The notes beneath the pieces are model-generated. The model searched no databases and had not been told where the DNA came from. It saw nothing but the letters and a program-made list of their open reading frames with translations. This document shows, one piece after another, positions 1 to 11,605 of a stretch of DNA of 64,000 nt (its first letter is position 1; each line of letters opens with the position of its first letter). The stretch covers positions 1,984,001-2,048,000 of the forward strand of contig NC_012968.1 of the NCBI RefSeq assembly GCF_000023705.1. The letters run 5' to 3'. A program made the translations under genes and the position numbers. The stretch comes from Methylotenera mobilis JLW8 (lineage in GTDB: Bacteria > Pseudomonadota > Gammaproteobacteria > Burkholderiales > Methylophilaceae).

Positions 1-1
1 T

Positions 2-724
2 GATCTTGAGGCTGCGCGCCAGTTGATTGTTTCACATCTACGTTTGGTAGCGAGTATCGCTCGCGGCTACATGGGCTATGGCTTGCCACAAGCCGACCTA
101 ATCCAAGAAGGCAATATCGGCCTGATGAAGGCAGTAAAACGCTTTGACCCTGAACGTGGTGTGCGTTTGGTGTCATTTGCTATGCATTGGATTAAAGCAG
201 AAATTCACGAATACATCGTACGTAACTGGCGCTTGGTTAAAATCGCTACGACCAAGGCTCAGCGCAAGTTATTTTTTAACTTACGTAGTATGAAAACTGG
301 CATCAACACGATGCAGACCAGTGAGATTGACCATATTGCACGCGAGCTGAATGTAAAACCAGAAGAAGTACTGGAAATGGAGTCTCGCCTCAATGGTCAT
401 GAGATTTCATTAGAAAGCAACATTGATGACGACAGCGAAGAGCATTACAGCCCAATTGCCTATCTGCAAGACGAGAGCTTAACGCCACCTGAAGCGCTGG
501 AAGCCAAACAGTTTGAAATGGCTGAAACCACAGGCTTGGCCTCTGCACTTAACCATTTGGATGAGCGTAGCCGCCGTGTGGTAGAAGCACGCTGGTTGCA
601 GGAAGATGCCAGCAAAACGCTGCACGAACTGGCAGATGAGTTTGGTGTATCGGCTGAGCGCATTCGACAAATTGAGCAAAAAGCGATGTTGAAGATGAAA
701 ACATTGATGTTAGCGAGTCGTTAA
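2..724 (+). CDS. rpoH: RNA polymerase heat-shock sigma factor RpoH (sigma-32), 5' end cut by window edge
   Basis: The frame is open from base 2, so the start lies outside the window; about 240 residues are visible, against a usual length near 285. Sigma region 2 is clear (SHLRLVASIARGYMGYGLP, then QEGNIGLMKAVKRFD). The RpoH box QRKLFFNLRS follows; it is specific to sigma-32 and separates it from RpoD and RpoS. Region 4 ends in a helix-turn-helix (LHELADEFGVSAERIRQIEQ). RpoH directs core polymerase to heat-shock promoters and is normally held down by DnaK/DnaJ binding and FtsH proteolysis. A strong hairpin terminator follows the stop. Confidence 0.95.
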   Translation, partial: DLEAARQLIVSHLRLVASIARGYMGYGLPQADLIQEGNIGLMKAVKRFDPERGVRLVSFAMHWIKAEIHEYIVRNWRLVKIATTKAQRKLFFNLRSMKTGINTMQTSEIDHIARELNVKPEEVLEMESRLNGHEISLESNIDDDSEEHYSPIAYLQDESLTPPEALEAKQFEMAETTGLASALNHLDERSRRVVEARWLQEDASKTLHELADEFGVSAERIRQIEQKAMLKMKTLMLASR

Positions 725-794
725 ATCGCTATTAAGACTAAATTGCGATATCTAACTTGCTATATCTAAAGTAAAACGACCCGGTTTCAAGCAA

Positions 795-826
795 TAAAAA
801 AGGCTGCTCACGCAGCCTTTTTTATT
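795..826. terminator. Bidirectional Rho-independent terminator between rpoH and the dynamin-like gene
   Basis: AAAAAGGCTGC and GCAGCCTTTTT pair around a TCAC loop. The run of A on one side and T on the other lets the hairpin work in both directions, which suits the convergent genes on either side. Confidence 0.85.
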
Positions 827-836
827 AACTAACCGT

Positions 837-2801
837 CTAGGCAGCAGCCGCAGTCGCCAATGGCTCTGCTTCAAATGCCAGTGCATTACGCATATGCATA
901 CGCAGTACATTCAAATCGTCTAGCTGCGCCTGAATACTACGCTCAATCGCCTCTAACTCGGCAATCCTGTCCTCTAAAGTATCTGTCGCCTTATAAATGC
1001 GCTTAATACTTTCTAAGCGCCTACGCAACTGCAACTGGTGTTCACGCACTTGAGACTCCATAGGCGCGATGACTGCTTTTAACCAGTTTTCAATATCACG
1101 ATTAGCTACCTCAAACACATGAATCACGCGGCTAGCCAAGGTTTCAAAGAACTTGCTGGTTAGCGTCATTTTTTCGTGTGCAATCATATTAAACGCGGTA
1201 TTAAACTGCTCTTTATATGCACGCTCTAATTTAGAAAGTTCTTTTTGATAGCGCAAAGTCGTAAATGCTGGCGGCTCAGATTTACGTAGACCGTGCTCTT
1301 TTGAGAACTTCTCGTACATCACGTCCATCATTTGTTTAATTTCATCAATTTGTACATCAGATGAAATTAAACGTGTTTTCAACTCACTGAAGAAGTTATC
1401 CATCGCCTGGCGTATGGTTTTGGTAAAGCTGGCATCCACCATCGTCTGGCGTGTGCTATGCACATGCGCTTTTAGTGACTCCATGCCCAACAAGGTAAAC
1501 AAGCGATTGGTATGCTGAGAGAAGATGCTGCGCAATGCCTGAAAGCGTTGTAAACCTTGCTCAAAGTTTTCTTTATCAACTTTGACCTTATTCATCATGT
1601 GTTCGACTACGTCTTCGTTTTTACCGCGTAATCCACGCAACTCAAGCAATTGGTCATTAACACCTGAGAACCTTGCATCCAAAATCACATGAGAGTTAGC
1701 AATCAGGTCTTCAATTTCATTTTGCGTGTTATCGCGCACAATCTCTTTTTTGGCTGGAATCAGCTCATTCGACAACGCTCTTTCCAACTCAAGCACACGG
1801 CTTTTTTCCAGTAACGCTTCATCGCTATTTACTTTAGCCAGCAAACCTTTTTGTGCAGATACTGGATAGATATGGTTCGTGTCCAAACCTAGCAAATCAG
1901 CACTGGTTTTAATTTGCTTCGTAAGCTCAGCTTGAATCTCGGCTTCGTCTTTTAATTCATCCCACAAACCGTCAATCTTATTCAATACCGCTAGGCGCCC
2001 TTTTTGCTTCCAGCGTGTACCGCTGATGTATTGTCGCCAAACATCAATCTCAGACTTAGTCACACCGGTATCTGCCGCCAAAATAAACAGCACCGCGTGT
2101 GCATTAGGCAACATATTAAGGGTAAGCTCAGGCTCGGTACCAATCGCATTCAGGCCAGGGGTATCTAGAATGACCAAGCCCTGCTCCAGCAGAGGATGGG
2201 GGAAGTTGATCATAGCGTAGCGCCAGCACGGCACATCAATCGTGCCGTCTTTATTAATGTTTAGCGCATCGTCTGCGCTATTGGGGTCATACAGCCCGTA
2301 TTTTTCAGCTTCTTGCAGAGAAACCGCTTTAGTGCTGCTCACCTCTTTAAAAGCACTGACCATGCTTTCGTTTGAATCCACATCAAAGGTAACTGTCTTC
2401 CACTCATCCGGATAACGCTTATATTCAGAGGTGGTAGCATCAGACAGGCGAGTTTCGATCGGCAACATCATAATTGATGTTGGTTTGGATTTATCGTAGA
2501 GCAACTCGGTTGGGCACATGGTGGTACGACCAGCGCTAGAAGGCAACAGGCGCGTGCCATAACCTGCAAAGAAGATTGCATTAATTAACTCAGATTTACC
2601 ACGTGAAAACTCTGCCACAAACGCAACATTCAACTTATCTTCACGTAATCTATCCAGCAACTGTTGAATTCGCTGATCAACTTGCGCATCATTGAGCTCT
2701 TGCTCATTTAACCAGCTGCGGTAGTCACAAATTGTGTCAACTAGCGCCTTGCGCCACTGGGAATATACTTCAAAATGATGTGCTAATTTATTATCTGCCA
2801 T
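837..2801 (-). CDS. Dynamin-like large GTPase
   Basis: The 654-residue protein has a dynamin-type GTPase domain near its N terminus. The G1 loop is at about residues 63–70 (AEFSRGKS). The G3 motif DTPGLNA lies near residue 213 and the G4 motif LNKIDG near residue 275. The remaining half is helical and charged, as expected for stalk or bundle regions. Bacterial dynamins bind and remodel membranes or act in membrane repair and stress; the role of this one cannot be read from the sequence. The first glycine of the usual GxxxxGK(S/T) loop is Ala here. The gene stands alone, convergent to rpoH. Confidence 0.85.
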   Translation of the reverse strand: MADNKLAHHFEVYSQWRKALVDTICDYRSWLNEQELNDAQVDQRIQQLLDRLREDKLNVAFVAEFSRGKSELINAIFFAGYGTRLLPSSAGRTTMCPTELLYDKSKPTSIMMLPIETRLSDATTSEYKRYPDEWKTVTFDVDSNESMVSAFKEVSSTKAVSLQEAEKYGLYDPNSADDALNINKDGTIDVPCWRYAMINFPHPLLEQGLVILDTPGLNAIGTEPELTLNMLPNAHAVLFILAADTGVTKSEIDVWRQYISGTRWKQKGRLAVLNKIDGLWDELKDEAEIQAELTKQIKTSADLLGLDTNHIYPVSAQKGLLAKVNSDEALLEKSRVLELERALSNELIPAKKEIVRDNTQNEIEDLIANSHVILDARFSGVNDQLLELRGLRGKNEDVVEHMMNKVKVDKENFEQGLQRFQALRSIFSQHTNRLFTLLGMESLKAHVHSTRQTMVDASFTKTIRQAMDNFFSELKTRLISSDVQIDEIKQMMDVMYEKFSKEHGLRKSEPPAFTTLRYQKELSKLERAYKEQFNTAFNMIAHEKMTLTSKFFETLASRVIHVFEVANRDIENWLKAVIAPMESQVREHQLQLRRRLESIKRIYKATDTLEDRIAELEAIERSIQAQLDDLNVLRMHMRNALAFEAEPLATAAAA

Positions 2802-3002
2802 GATGGTCCTAAACCATTTTTAGGTAGCATTACTTTATCACTGTTAATTCAATCTGCAAATAAATCTGTGCTCGATTGCCTATATATCTGAAAATGATTC
2901 AGACAAGCGGTTAATTATTAAATATGAACGGTTGTGTCGTAGATTATCAGCAAACTAACTCATTCTGTTATCATCTTATTTTTTAACGAAGTTAAGCAAG
3001 CC

Positions 3003-3383
3003 ATGAGCGAAAATACACAAAATGCACCTCGCCCAATTGATATCAAACTTCATCAAGCGTCGCGTTTGCTGGAAATTAAATTTGATAACAATACCGAATG
3101 CATGCTGTCTTGCGAGTTCCTGCGCGTTTACTCACCGTCCGCAGAGGTACGTGGTCACGGACACGGTCAGGAAGTACTGCAAGTTGGTAAGGAAGATGTC
3201 AACATTTCAGCCATTCTCCCTGTAGGCAATTATGCAGTAAAGCTGGTGTTTACTGACGGCCATGACACTGGTCTGTACTCATGGGATTACTTATACGATC
3301 TAGCACGTAACTACGAATCACTCTGGATAGAATATCTAGGTAAATTAAGCGCTGCTGGGCATACACGCAAGAACTTATCTTAA
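3003..3383 (+). CDS. DUF971 (GBBH-like N-terminal domain) protein
   Basis: The 126-residue protein is a single DUF971 domain, recognised from IDIKLHQASRLLEIKFDN, the SCEFLRVYSPSAEVRGHG stretch and the C-terminal GLYSWDYLYDLAR. Related domains occur at the N terminus of gamma-butyrobetaine hydroxylases and beside Fe–S assembly proteins, but the function of the stand-alone form is not settled. It sits 13 bp before ubiE and is probably the first gene of the ubiquinone operon; this order is common in betaproteobacteria. A link to ubiquinone or Fe–S metabolism is inference from position. Confidence 0.88.
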   Translation: MSENTQNAPRPIDIKLHQASRLLEIKFDNNTECMLSCEFLRVYSPSAEVRGHGHGQEVLQVGKEDVNISAILPVGNYAVKLVFTDGHDTGLYSWDYLYDLARNYESLWIEYLGKLSAAGHTRKNLS

Positions 3384-3396
3384 AGAATAGACTGCA

Positions 3397-4137
3397 ATGA
3401 CATCCGAGCAAAATACACATTTTGGTTTTAAAACTGTTGCTGAGACCGAAAAGGCAAAAAAAGTAGCTGAGGTATTCCACTCAGTTGCCAACAAATACGA
3501 TTTAATGAACGACGTAATGTCGGCCGGCTTGCACCGCAGCTGGAAGCGTTTTGCGGTGAGCGTAAGCGGCGTGAACCCCGGCGACAAAGTGCTCGACATT
3601 GCCGGCGGCAGCGGCGACTTATCCAAGCTATTTGCAAAAAAAGTAGGCCCGACAGGTCAAGTCATATTAACCGACATCAACGCATCAATGTTAGGCGTGG
3701 GGCGTGACCGCATGCTGGATGCGGGCCTAAACGTACCAGCCATGCAGTGTGATGCCGAAAAACTACCGTTCCCTGACCAATATTTTGATTGCGTAATCGT
3801 GGCTTTTGGCCTGCGCAATATGACGCATAAAGATAAAGCATTAGCTGAGATGCAGCGCGTACTCAAAGTAGGCGGTCGCCTGCTGGTGCTTGAGTTCTCA
3901 AAAGTATGGCAACCCTTATCTAAAGCCTATGATGTTTATTCATTCAAACTGCTGCCTATCATGGGCAAGCTGCTGGCAAAAGATGCAGATAGCTACCAAT
4001 ACCTAGCTGAGTCTATCCGCATGCACCCGGACCAAGAAACACTGAAGCAAATGATGGTAGATGCTGGCTTAAGCAAGGTAGATTACTACAATTTGGCAGC
4101 CGGCGTGGTGGCCTTGCACAAGGGTTATAAAACCTGA
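3397..4137 (+). CDS. ubiE: Ubiquinone/menaquinone C-methyltransferase UbiE
   Basis: The 246-residue class I SAM methyltransferase carries the UbiE/COQ5 signature [17 protein letters not shown] at about 34–50 and the SAM loop [11 protein letters not shown] at about 66–76. The conserved [20 protein letters not shown] follows, and the C terminus ends in [12 protein letters not shown]. It methylates the ring carbon of the quinone precursor. Its stop overlaps the ubiJ start (TGATG), so translation is probably coupled. Confidence 0.97.
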   Translation: MTSEQNTHFGFKTVAETEKAKKVAEVFHSVANKYDLMNDVMSAGLHRSWKRFAVSVSGVNPGDKVLDIAGGSGDLSKLFAKKVGPTGQVILTDINASMLGVGRDRMLDAGLNVPAMQCDAEKLPFPDQYFDCVIVAFGLRNMTHKDKALAEMQRVLKVGGRLLVLEFSKVWQPLSKAYDVYSFKLLPIMGKLLAKDADSYQYLAESIRMHPDQETLKQMMVDAGLSKVDYYNLAAGVVALHKGYKT

Positions 4138-4772
4138 TGTTCAAAAGCTTTAGCACACACATACTGCAACATCTGATTGCACAAAATACGTGGGCTTGCA
4201 GCCTACTGCAACCGTTTGCCGGTAAGTCAGTACGCGTGACCATTGCCCCCGTTCACAGCACACTGGTAATTTTAGAAGACGGCAGCCTGGCGATGGCGGG
4301 CGAGACCAATATCCCCGATGCCAGCATCAATATCGCCCCCAGTTTACTGCCGCGCTTACTGGCTAAAGATGAAGCAGCCAAACTGCAAATTGAAGTGACG
4401 GGCGACACCCACCTGGCAACAGCATTAGCCAAAGTGCTATCTCACCTGCATTGGGATTATGAAGATGACTTAAGCAAGCTGGTAGGCGATGTACCAGCTA
4501 ATAAAATCGGCAACTTCGCCAGAAGCTCAGCACAAAGCCTGAAAAATGCCAGCGTTAACTTTGCCAGCATGCTCAGTGAGTACTGGCAAGAAGAAAAGCC
4601 TATACTCGCAAAAAAAAGGCATGTGGATCAATTTAACCATGACGTTGACCACCTGCGTTCAGACGTAGAGCGCTTTGAGAAGCGGCTGCAAAAGCTTACC
4701 AAAGCACGAGAAGCAAGCACTAGCGACGCCGGCGCGACCCCACAACACCAAGTTACAGATAGCGTTAAATAA
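4137..4772 (+). CDS. ubiJ: Ubiquinone biosynthesis accessory factor UbiJ (SCP2-like domain)
   Basis: The 211-residue protein lies between ubiE and ubiB, the classic place for ubiJ (formerly yigP). The N-terminal half resembles an SCP2 sterol-carrier lipid-binding domain (VTIAPVHSTLVILEDGSLAM). The C-terminal half is helical and ends in a coiled-coil-like stretch (HDVDHLRSDVERFEKRLQKL). UbiJ is known to bind ubiquinone intermediates and scaffold the Ubi complex with UbiK. Overall similarity is low, as is usual for this family, so the call rests on both fold pattern and position. Confidence 0.85.
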   Translation: MFKSFSTHILQHLIAQNTWACSLLQPFAGKSVRVTIAPVHSTLVILEDGSLAMAGETNIPDASINIAPSLLPRLLAKDEAAKLQIEVTGDTHLATALAKVLSHLHWDYEDDLSKLVGDVPANKIGNFARSSAQSLKNASVNFASMLSEYWQEEKPILAKKRHVDQFNHDVDHLRSDVERFEKRLQKLTKAREASTSDAGATPQHQVTDSVK

Positions 4773-4775
4773 TTT

Positions 4776-6326
4776 ATGCGGATTTTTCGGCTTTTTTACA
4801 TTATTTTTATCACTCTGCGCTTTGGCTTAGATGAGTTCATCCTCAGCCACAGCAAGCTTAAACCGCTGCAATCCACCATAGGCATACTGCTGTTTTGGCG
4901 CAACACCAGCACGCCGCGTGGCGCACGACTAAGGCTAGCCTTAGAAGCACTGGGGCCCATTTTCGTAAAATTCGGGCAAATGCTATCCACCCGTCGCGAT
5001 TTAATCCCGGCAGATATTGCTGATGAACTAGCCAAGCTTCAAGACCAAGTTCCACCATTTAGCTTTGCTGAAGTGGAAAATATTATCACCCAAGCATTTA
5101 ACGAACCGCTCGCGCAACGCTTCTCACAGTTTGATGAAACACCGGTTGCCAGTGCCTCGGTAGCGCAAGTGCATTTTGCACATCTCCCGCATGGTGAGCC
5201 GGTTGCCGTTAAAGTATTAAGGCCAAATATCGAAAAAACCATTGCGCACGACTTGCTGCTCATGGACACCTTTGCTTTAGTGCTGCAAAGCATCTCTGCT
5301 GAATTTAAACGCTTAAAACCGCGTGAAATTGTGGCCGAGTTTGCTCGACATACTGAAAGCGAATTAGACCTGACCTTAGAGGCCGCAAACTGCAGTTTGC
5401 TCGGGCGTAATTTCGCGGATAAATCCATGCTTATCGTGCCAGATGTACATTGGGACTGGTGTCGTAAAGAGGTGATGGTGATGCAGCGCATGTACGGCAC
5501 ACAGATCAGCCAGCGTGACGCCTTGGTCGCCAAAGGCATTGATACATCCAAGCTGGCAAGAGATGGTGTAGAAATATTTTTCACACAGGTATTCCGCGAC
5601 GGGTTCTTCCATGCCGACATGCACCCAGGCAACATTCAGATTGCGGATGACGGTAAATATATCGCGCTGGATTTTGGCATCATGGGCGCGTTAAACGAAG
5701 TAGATAAATACTACCTTGCCCGTAATTTTTTGGCTTTTTTCAACCGCGATTATCGCGATGTTGCACAAGCGCATATTGATTCAGGCTGGGTACCGGCAGA
5801 CACCAAGCGCGAAGAACTGGAAACTGCAGTACGCGCAATTTGCGAGCCAATTTTCAACAAACCATTAAAAGATATTTCTTTTGCGCGTACCCTACTGAGC
5901 TTGTTTCAAATGGCACGTCGCTTTGGGGTCATTATTCAGCCACAGCTGATTATGCTGCAAAAAACACTACTTAACATTGAAGGCCTAAGCCGTGAACTAG
6001 ATCCGAATCTAGACCTATGGAAAAGTGCGCAGCCGTTTTTAACACGTTGGATGAGTGAGCAAATCGGCTGGCGTTCTATGCTTAAGAACTTTAAAAACGA
6101 ATTGCCGCATATTATTAAGAGCATGCCGCAAATGCCAAGGCTGGCACACCAGTTTTTAACACAGACCAATCAGGCCGAACAGGATGTGCCATTACGTGCA
6201 TCCATAGAGCAATTGGTGCAAGCACAGCAGTTACAAGCCACATGGCAAAAACGATTGGTGATTGCCATTGTCGTATTGGCACTGGTAGAAGTATTGTTGG
6301 TCATCGGCACTTACTTTATTCACTAG
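4776..6326 (+). CDS. ubiB: Ubiquinone biosynthesis protein kinase-like UbiB
   Basis: The 516-residue protein belongs to the ABC1/ADCK/UbiB atypical kinase family. Seen directly are the KxGQ motif in LGPIFVKFGQMLSTRRDL, the Ala-rich nucleotide loop ASASVAQVHFA followed by the VAVKVLRP lysine, the catalytic FFHADMHPGNI, and the metal-binding LDFGIMG. One membrane span lies at the extreme C terminus (about 495–515, LVIAIVVLALVEVLLVIG). UbiB supports early steps of coenzyme Q synthesis, probably by ATPase-driven access to membrane lipid precursors. It begins three bases after the ubiJ stop. Confidence 0.97.
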   Translation: MRIFRLFYIIFITLRFGLDEFILSHSKLKPLQSTIGILLFWRNTSTPRGARLRLALEALGPIFVKFGQMLSTRRDLIPADIADELAKLQDQVPPFSFAEVENIITQAFNEPLAQRFSQFDETPVASASVAQVHFAHLPHGEPVAVKVLRPNIEKTIAHDLLLMDTFALVLQSISAEFKRLKPREIVAEFARHTESELDLTLEAANCSLLGRNFADKSMLIVPDVHWDWCRKEVMVMQRMYGTQISQRDALVAKGIDTSKLARDGVEIFFTQVFRDGFFHADMHPGNIQIADDGKYIALDFGIMGALNEVDKYYLARNFLAFFNRDYRDVAQAHIDSGWVPADTKREELETAVRAICEPIFNKPLKDISFARTLLSLFQMARRFGVIIQPQLIMLQKTLLNIEGLSRELDPNLDLWKSAQPFLTRWMSEQIGWRSMLKNFKNELPHIIKSMPQMPRLAHQFLTQTNQAEQDVPLRASIEQLVQAQQLQATWQKRLVIAIVVLALVEVLLVIGTYFIH

Positions 6327-6493
6327 TTTTACTCACTAACCGTTTTATTAACCAACCGCTTTTAATTTACGCACAGTTCAACAGCATCATGATAGCTACT
6401 CACCCGATTATGGCCACACACCTGACATTTGACAGCCTGAAAGCGATACTCATGGCATCGCTCATGTTAAAGATAAAACTTTAGGGTTCTGCT

Positions 6494-8262
<1,769 letters not shown>

Positions 8263-8316
8263 TCATAATAAAAACACAACGCTTCAAATCAATTAAAACA
8301 CGTACCCATCAACACA

Positions 8317-9132
8317 TTAGAGCTTCTGACATACGCCACAATAAAACGTAGAGCGCTGCCCTTGCTTGATATTTAAAATATGCTTACCGCATACCCGGCA
8401 CGGCTCTCCGGTGCGACCATAAACAAAGTACTGCTGCTGGAAATAGCCCGGATTGCCATCCGTGCCAAAGAAGTCACGCAAGCTACTACCACCGGCTTTC
8501 AGCGCATCACTTAAAGTCGCCTTAATTTCTGCCACTAGCGTTTCACACTGCCGCAGGTTCAGTTTATTAGCTGGCGTCGCTGGATTAATTCTGGCACGGA
8601 ACAAAGACTCACTCGCGTAGATATTACCCACGCCAACCACCAAATGACCATCCATAATCGTGGTTTTGATAGCAGCGGTACGGGTACGGATATGCTGCTG
8701 CAAATAAGCGCCGGTAAACGCATCATCTAACGGCTCTGGCCCCAGCACGCTAAGCAGCTTATGCTGCGTGTAGTGCTCACCAGCCCACAGCACAGCACCA
8801 AAGCGGCGTGGATCTCGCAAACGCAGCACTTGGCCATCGGTAAATACAAGATCAAAGTGATCATGCTTTTGTGCTGTTTCATTTTTAGCCAACAGGCAAA
8901 TACGCCCAGACATCCCTAAATGCAGCAATAAAACCCCGTGATCAAAATGCGCAAGAATATACTTAGCACGGCGCGTTAACGCCCTTAAAGTTTGTCCTTG
9001 CAACAAATCTGCCAGATTATCAGGAATCGGCCAACGCAAAGATGGGTTGCGAATCACTACTTGTGCAACCGTTTGCTCTACAAGCGACAGTAATCCTAAG
9101 CGTGTGGTTTCTACTTCTGGGAGTTCTGGCAT
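8317..9132 (-). CDS. mutM: Formamidopyrimidine-DNA glycosylase MutM/Fpg
   Basis: The 271-residue protein starts with the diagnostic MPELPEVETTRLGL, in which Pro2 is the Schiff-base nucleophile and Glu3 is catalytic. RRAKYIL holds the conserved lysine. The C-terminal zinc finger is complete (CRVCGKHI, then QRSTFYCGVCQ, with the finger arginine). It removes 8-oxoguanine and formamidopyrimidines from DNA and nicks the abasic site. It is read on the minus strand just after the terminator of the upstream ABC operon, so it is probably transcribed separately. Confidence 0.97.
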   Translation of the reverse strand: MPELPEVETTRLGLLSLVEQTVAQVVIRNPSLRWPIPDNLADLLQGQTLRALTRRAKYILAHFDHGVLLLHLGMSGRICLLAKNETAQKHDHFDLVFTDGQVLRLRDPRRFGAVLWAGEHYTQHKLLSVLGPEPLDDAFTGAYLQQHIRTRTAAIKTTIMDGHLVVGVGNIYASESLFRARINPATPANKLNLRQCETLVAEIKATLSDALKAGGSSLRDFFGTDGNPGYFQQQYFVYGRTGEPCRVCGKHILNIKQGQRSTFYCGVCQKL

Positions 9133-9146
9133 ATGGGTTCATTCCT

Positions 9147-9182
9147 AAAAAAATCCCCCACATGCAAGCACCGTGGGGGATC
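9147..9182 (-). terminator. Rho-independent terminator of the Gld-like ABC operon
   Basis: ATCCCCCAC and GTGGGGGAT form a 9-bp stem with a loop of about 11 bases. On the minus strand it is followed by a run of U (A7 on the plus strand at 9147–9153). It closes the minus-strand ABC/DUF4340 operon before mutM. Confidence 0.85.
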
Positions 9183-9221
9183 TTCTAAAGCTTCAAAATT
9201 TAAGTGTACTACCGTCTCACA

Positions 9222-10118
9222 TTACTTACTTGGCACATTGATAGGCGGGTTCAGCATCACAAAACCAGAGTCGGATGGAAAGGTATACATAATGCCCTCA
9301 TCCGGACGAGCTAATATTAAATCAGGCGACTCTTGTACCTTATCAAAATGCACTTTACTGCCGTCGGCTAGTTTAATTTCAAATGAAGGGTAAACCGCTT
9401 TGCGATCAGGCGTGTATAACTCCACTGATTTTGCCATCGTATGCTCCCATGAGTAATCTACCCATTCGTTCATTTCATTTTGTAATGGTTTAGCCTCTTT
9501 AATCGAAACCTTCCATTGACCATTCACTAAATCTAGATTCAATCTAGACGTTTCCCACTGCTCGAGGCGGCTAAAGTCAAAACCAGCCACCTTTTCGGTA
9601 GGTTTCAATGGTGCTTTATCCACCATTTCAATCACTTGCGTAGAGGCTGCCTCTGCATATGAATTAGGGATTAAATAAACCGTACCTTTATGCGCAATAT
9701 ACTGCTCATCGGTAAGCGGGCTGTGGGTACCAAATAAAAACTCCTCTACGTTGTCTTTATCTCTATACAGCTTTAGCTTAAACGCAGGGCTAACCAAGCC
9801 AAATTTTTCCATATCGTCTGATACGATTTTCTCAGGGCTTTTAGCCGCCACAATCGCTAGAATACGTTGCACGGATAACTGGTCAGCACGGGTTTTGTAA
9901 GGTGCAGTCAAGCGCCAGTATTTATCCACCTTCTCAAACGTCACTGGTGCTTTTGCCGGGAACTCAATGCCAATCGCATTAAACTCTGCCAGCTTATATG
10001 GCGAAACTTCGTACTCTTTTTTTGCATCGACTGCAGTTTTAGGGCGTACATATAAAAATGTGATTAAACCCGCAACGACCGCAAGCAAAATTAGATTCAA
10101 TAACCAACGTTTTTTCAT
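9222..10118 (-). CDS. DUF4340 domain membrane-anchored protein
   Basis: The 298-residue protein has one N-terminal membrane anchor (LLNLILLAVVAGLITFLYV at about 5–23) and a periplasmic body. The body contains repeated DUF4340-type beta units (VTFEKVDKYWRLTAPYKTRAD; FKLKLYRDKDNVEEFLFG). DUF4340 proteins are regularly found beside GldG-like proteins and an ABC-2 exporter, as here. It is the last gene of that operon. The function is unknown; an accessory role in export or envelope assembly is inferred from neighbours. Confidence 0.85.
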   Translation of the reverse strand: MKKRWLLNLILLAVVAGLITFLYVRPKTAVDAKKEYEVSPYKLAEFNAIGIEFPAKAPVTFEKVDKYWRLTAPYKTRADQLSVQRILAIVAAKSPEKIVSDDMEKFGLVSPAFKLKLYRDKDNVEEFLFGTHSPLTDEQYIAHKGTVYLIPNSYAEAASTQVIEMVDKAPLKPTEKVAGFDFSRLEQWETSRLNLDLVNGQWKVSIKEAKPLQNEMNEWVDYSWEHTMAKSVELYTPDRKAVYPSFEIKLADGSKVHFDKVQESPDLILARPDEGIMYTFPSDSGFVMLNPPINVPSK

Positions 10119-10205
10119 GTCACACCCTTAAACAACAATACATTCCGCAATAACACATTTAAATAGTTAGCTTAATTCAGCACGCCTACATTAAGCGCTG
10201 CCAGA

Positions 10206-11591
10206 TTAAGCTCTTCTGCGTTTCCACCAGAAGTAAAAACCAGCGAGCATGAAGCCCAGCGGGATAAAGTACTGGAAGCCATGAAACACGGTCCAAGCAA
10301 CCAAGCGACCTTGATCGGTATCCGGAATAGAAACGTTAATGTCTTTTAGTGGCATAGGCTGTATCGTAATCAGATTGTCATCACCAGCTAACCAGTTCAC
10401 GATGTTGATGCCTAAGTCCAGGTTACCACCATTGGTAATAAAGGTATTCGATAAGAAGTTAGCATTACCCATTACCACCACACGCTGGCCTTTTTTACCG
10501 TAGATACGCTCCAAGGCAACACCCACGTTGATAGGGCCGCGTTTGTCTGCTTTTTCATTAAACACAGGCTTAGCACCTTTTGCCAGTTTTGCAGCAGAAA
10601 GCCAGCCATTCGGTGCCACCTCAACCAGTTTACTTACTTTCCAGCCGTTATCGTCGGTACCTACTGCACTCACCTCATGTGACTCTGGGAACAAGGTACG
10701 CAACATAAAGTTGGTGGTAATAGGATGCTCACCATATAGGCTGGCAAAAGCAACACGGGCATCTGCACCGTATTGGGCGGATGCCATATCTAGCACAACA
10801 CCAGGCGACACACTCAGACCTAAGTAGTCGGCAACCGCTTGCATACCTTTATAGTCATTATCATCTAGCAACCACAACAAGTTACCGCCGGCTTCTAGGT
10901 AGGCCTTAATCTTTTGCGCCTCAATGTCGCTGATATCCACTTGCGGGCTAGCCACCACCAACATAGCGCCATTACGTGGCACAGACTGTGCGATGGTTAA
11001 GTCTGGGTTGGCAAATTTAAAGCCTTTGCTTTCCAACTGCTTACCAAACTCACCTAAATCGTGGTTTTTAACGCCCAGTAAGTTACGCTCACCATGACCA
11101 TCCAAGTACATAATCGCTTGCTGATTAGTACGTGATAATCTCACCAGTAAGTTGGTGAACTCTTGCTCGGCAAATGGCGGTGTAATATGCTCAGTACGTT
11201 TTTGGTACTCCACCACCACTTCACCATCCACCTTCACGCCGGCATCTTGCGCGAGCTTAGGTTCTTCAGATGGGTTCACGAATTTCAGGCGAATATCATG
11301 CTTATCGCGTTGGTAACGTGCCACAAAGTCCACAATCCCTTTGCGGAACACATCACCGCTTGATGCATCATCTTTGGTGGCATACACGGTAATGTTAACC
11401 GGTGCTTTCATTTGCTTGAGCACGTTCACACTACCCTGCGTCAGAATATTACGGTTAGCCTGTGTAATATCTTTGGCAGTGCGGTATTGGCTAGCAAAAT
11501 ACCCTAGCAACACCACCAGCATTAAAAACAGTACGACAAAAAACCAGTTTTGTACTAATAACTGAAAACGTAATTTACGATTAATGTTCAT
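10206..11591 (-). CDS. GldG-like ABC transporter auxiliary protein
   Basis: The 461-residue protein has a membrane span near each end (about 12–30 and 438–455) and a large periplasmic region of the ABC_transp_aux/GldG type. The recognisable patterns are VNITVYATKDD, the IMYLDGHGERNLLG segment and the AYLEAGGNLLWLLDD segment. In Bacteroidetes GldG works with GldA and GldF in gliding; here the equivalent genes are all present, but a betaproteobacterium does not glide by that system. It lies 14 bp downstream of the permease gene. Confidence 0.85.
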   Translation of the reverse strand: MNINRKLRFQLLVQNWFFVVLFLMLVVLLGYFASQYRTAKDITQANRNILTQGSVNVLKQMKAPVNITVYATKDDASSGDVFRKGIVDFVARYQRDKHDIRLKFVNPSEEPKLAQDAGVKVDGEVVVEYQKRTEHITPPFAEQEFTNLLVRLSRTNQQAIMYLDGHGERNLLGVKNHDLGEFGKQLESKGFKFANPDLTIAQSVPRNGAMLVVASPQVDISDIEAQKIKAYLEAGGNLLWLLDDNDYKGMQAVADYLGLSVSPGVVLDMASAQYGADARVAFASLYGEHPITTNFMLRTLFPESHEVSAVGTDDNGWKVSKLVEVAPNGWLSAAKLAKGAKPVFNEKADKRGPINVGVALERIYGKKGQRVVVMGNANFLSNTFITNGGNLDLGINIVNWLAGDDNLITIQPMPLKDINVSIPDTDQGRLVAWTVFHGFQYFIPLGFMLAGFYFWWKRRRA

Positions 11592-11605
11592 GTTAGAAAT
11601 TCCAA

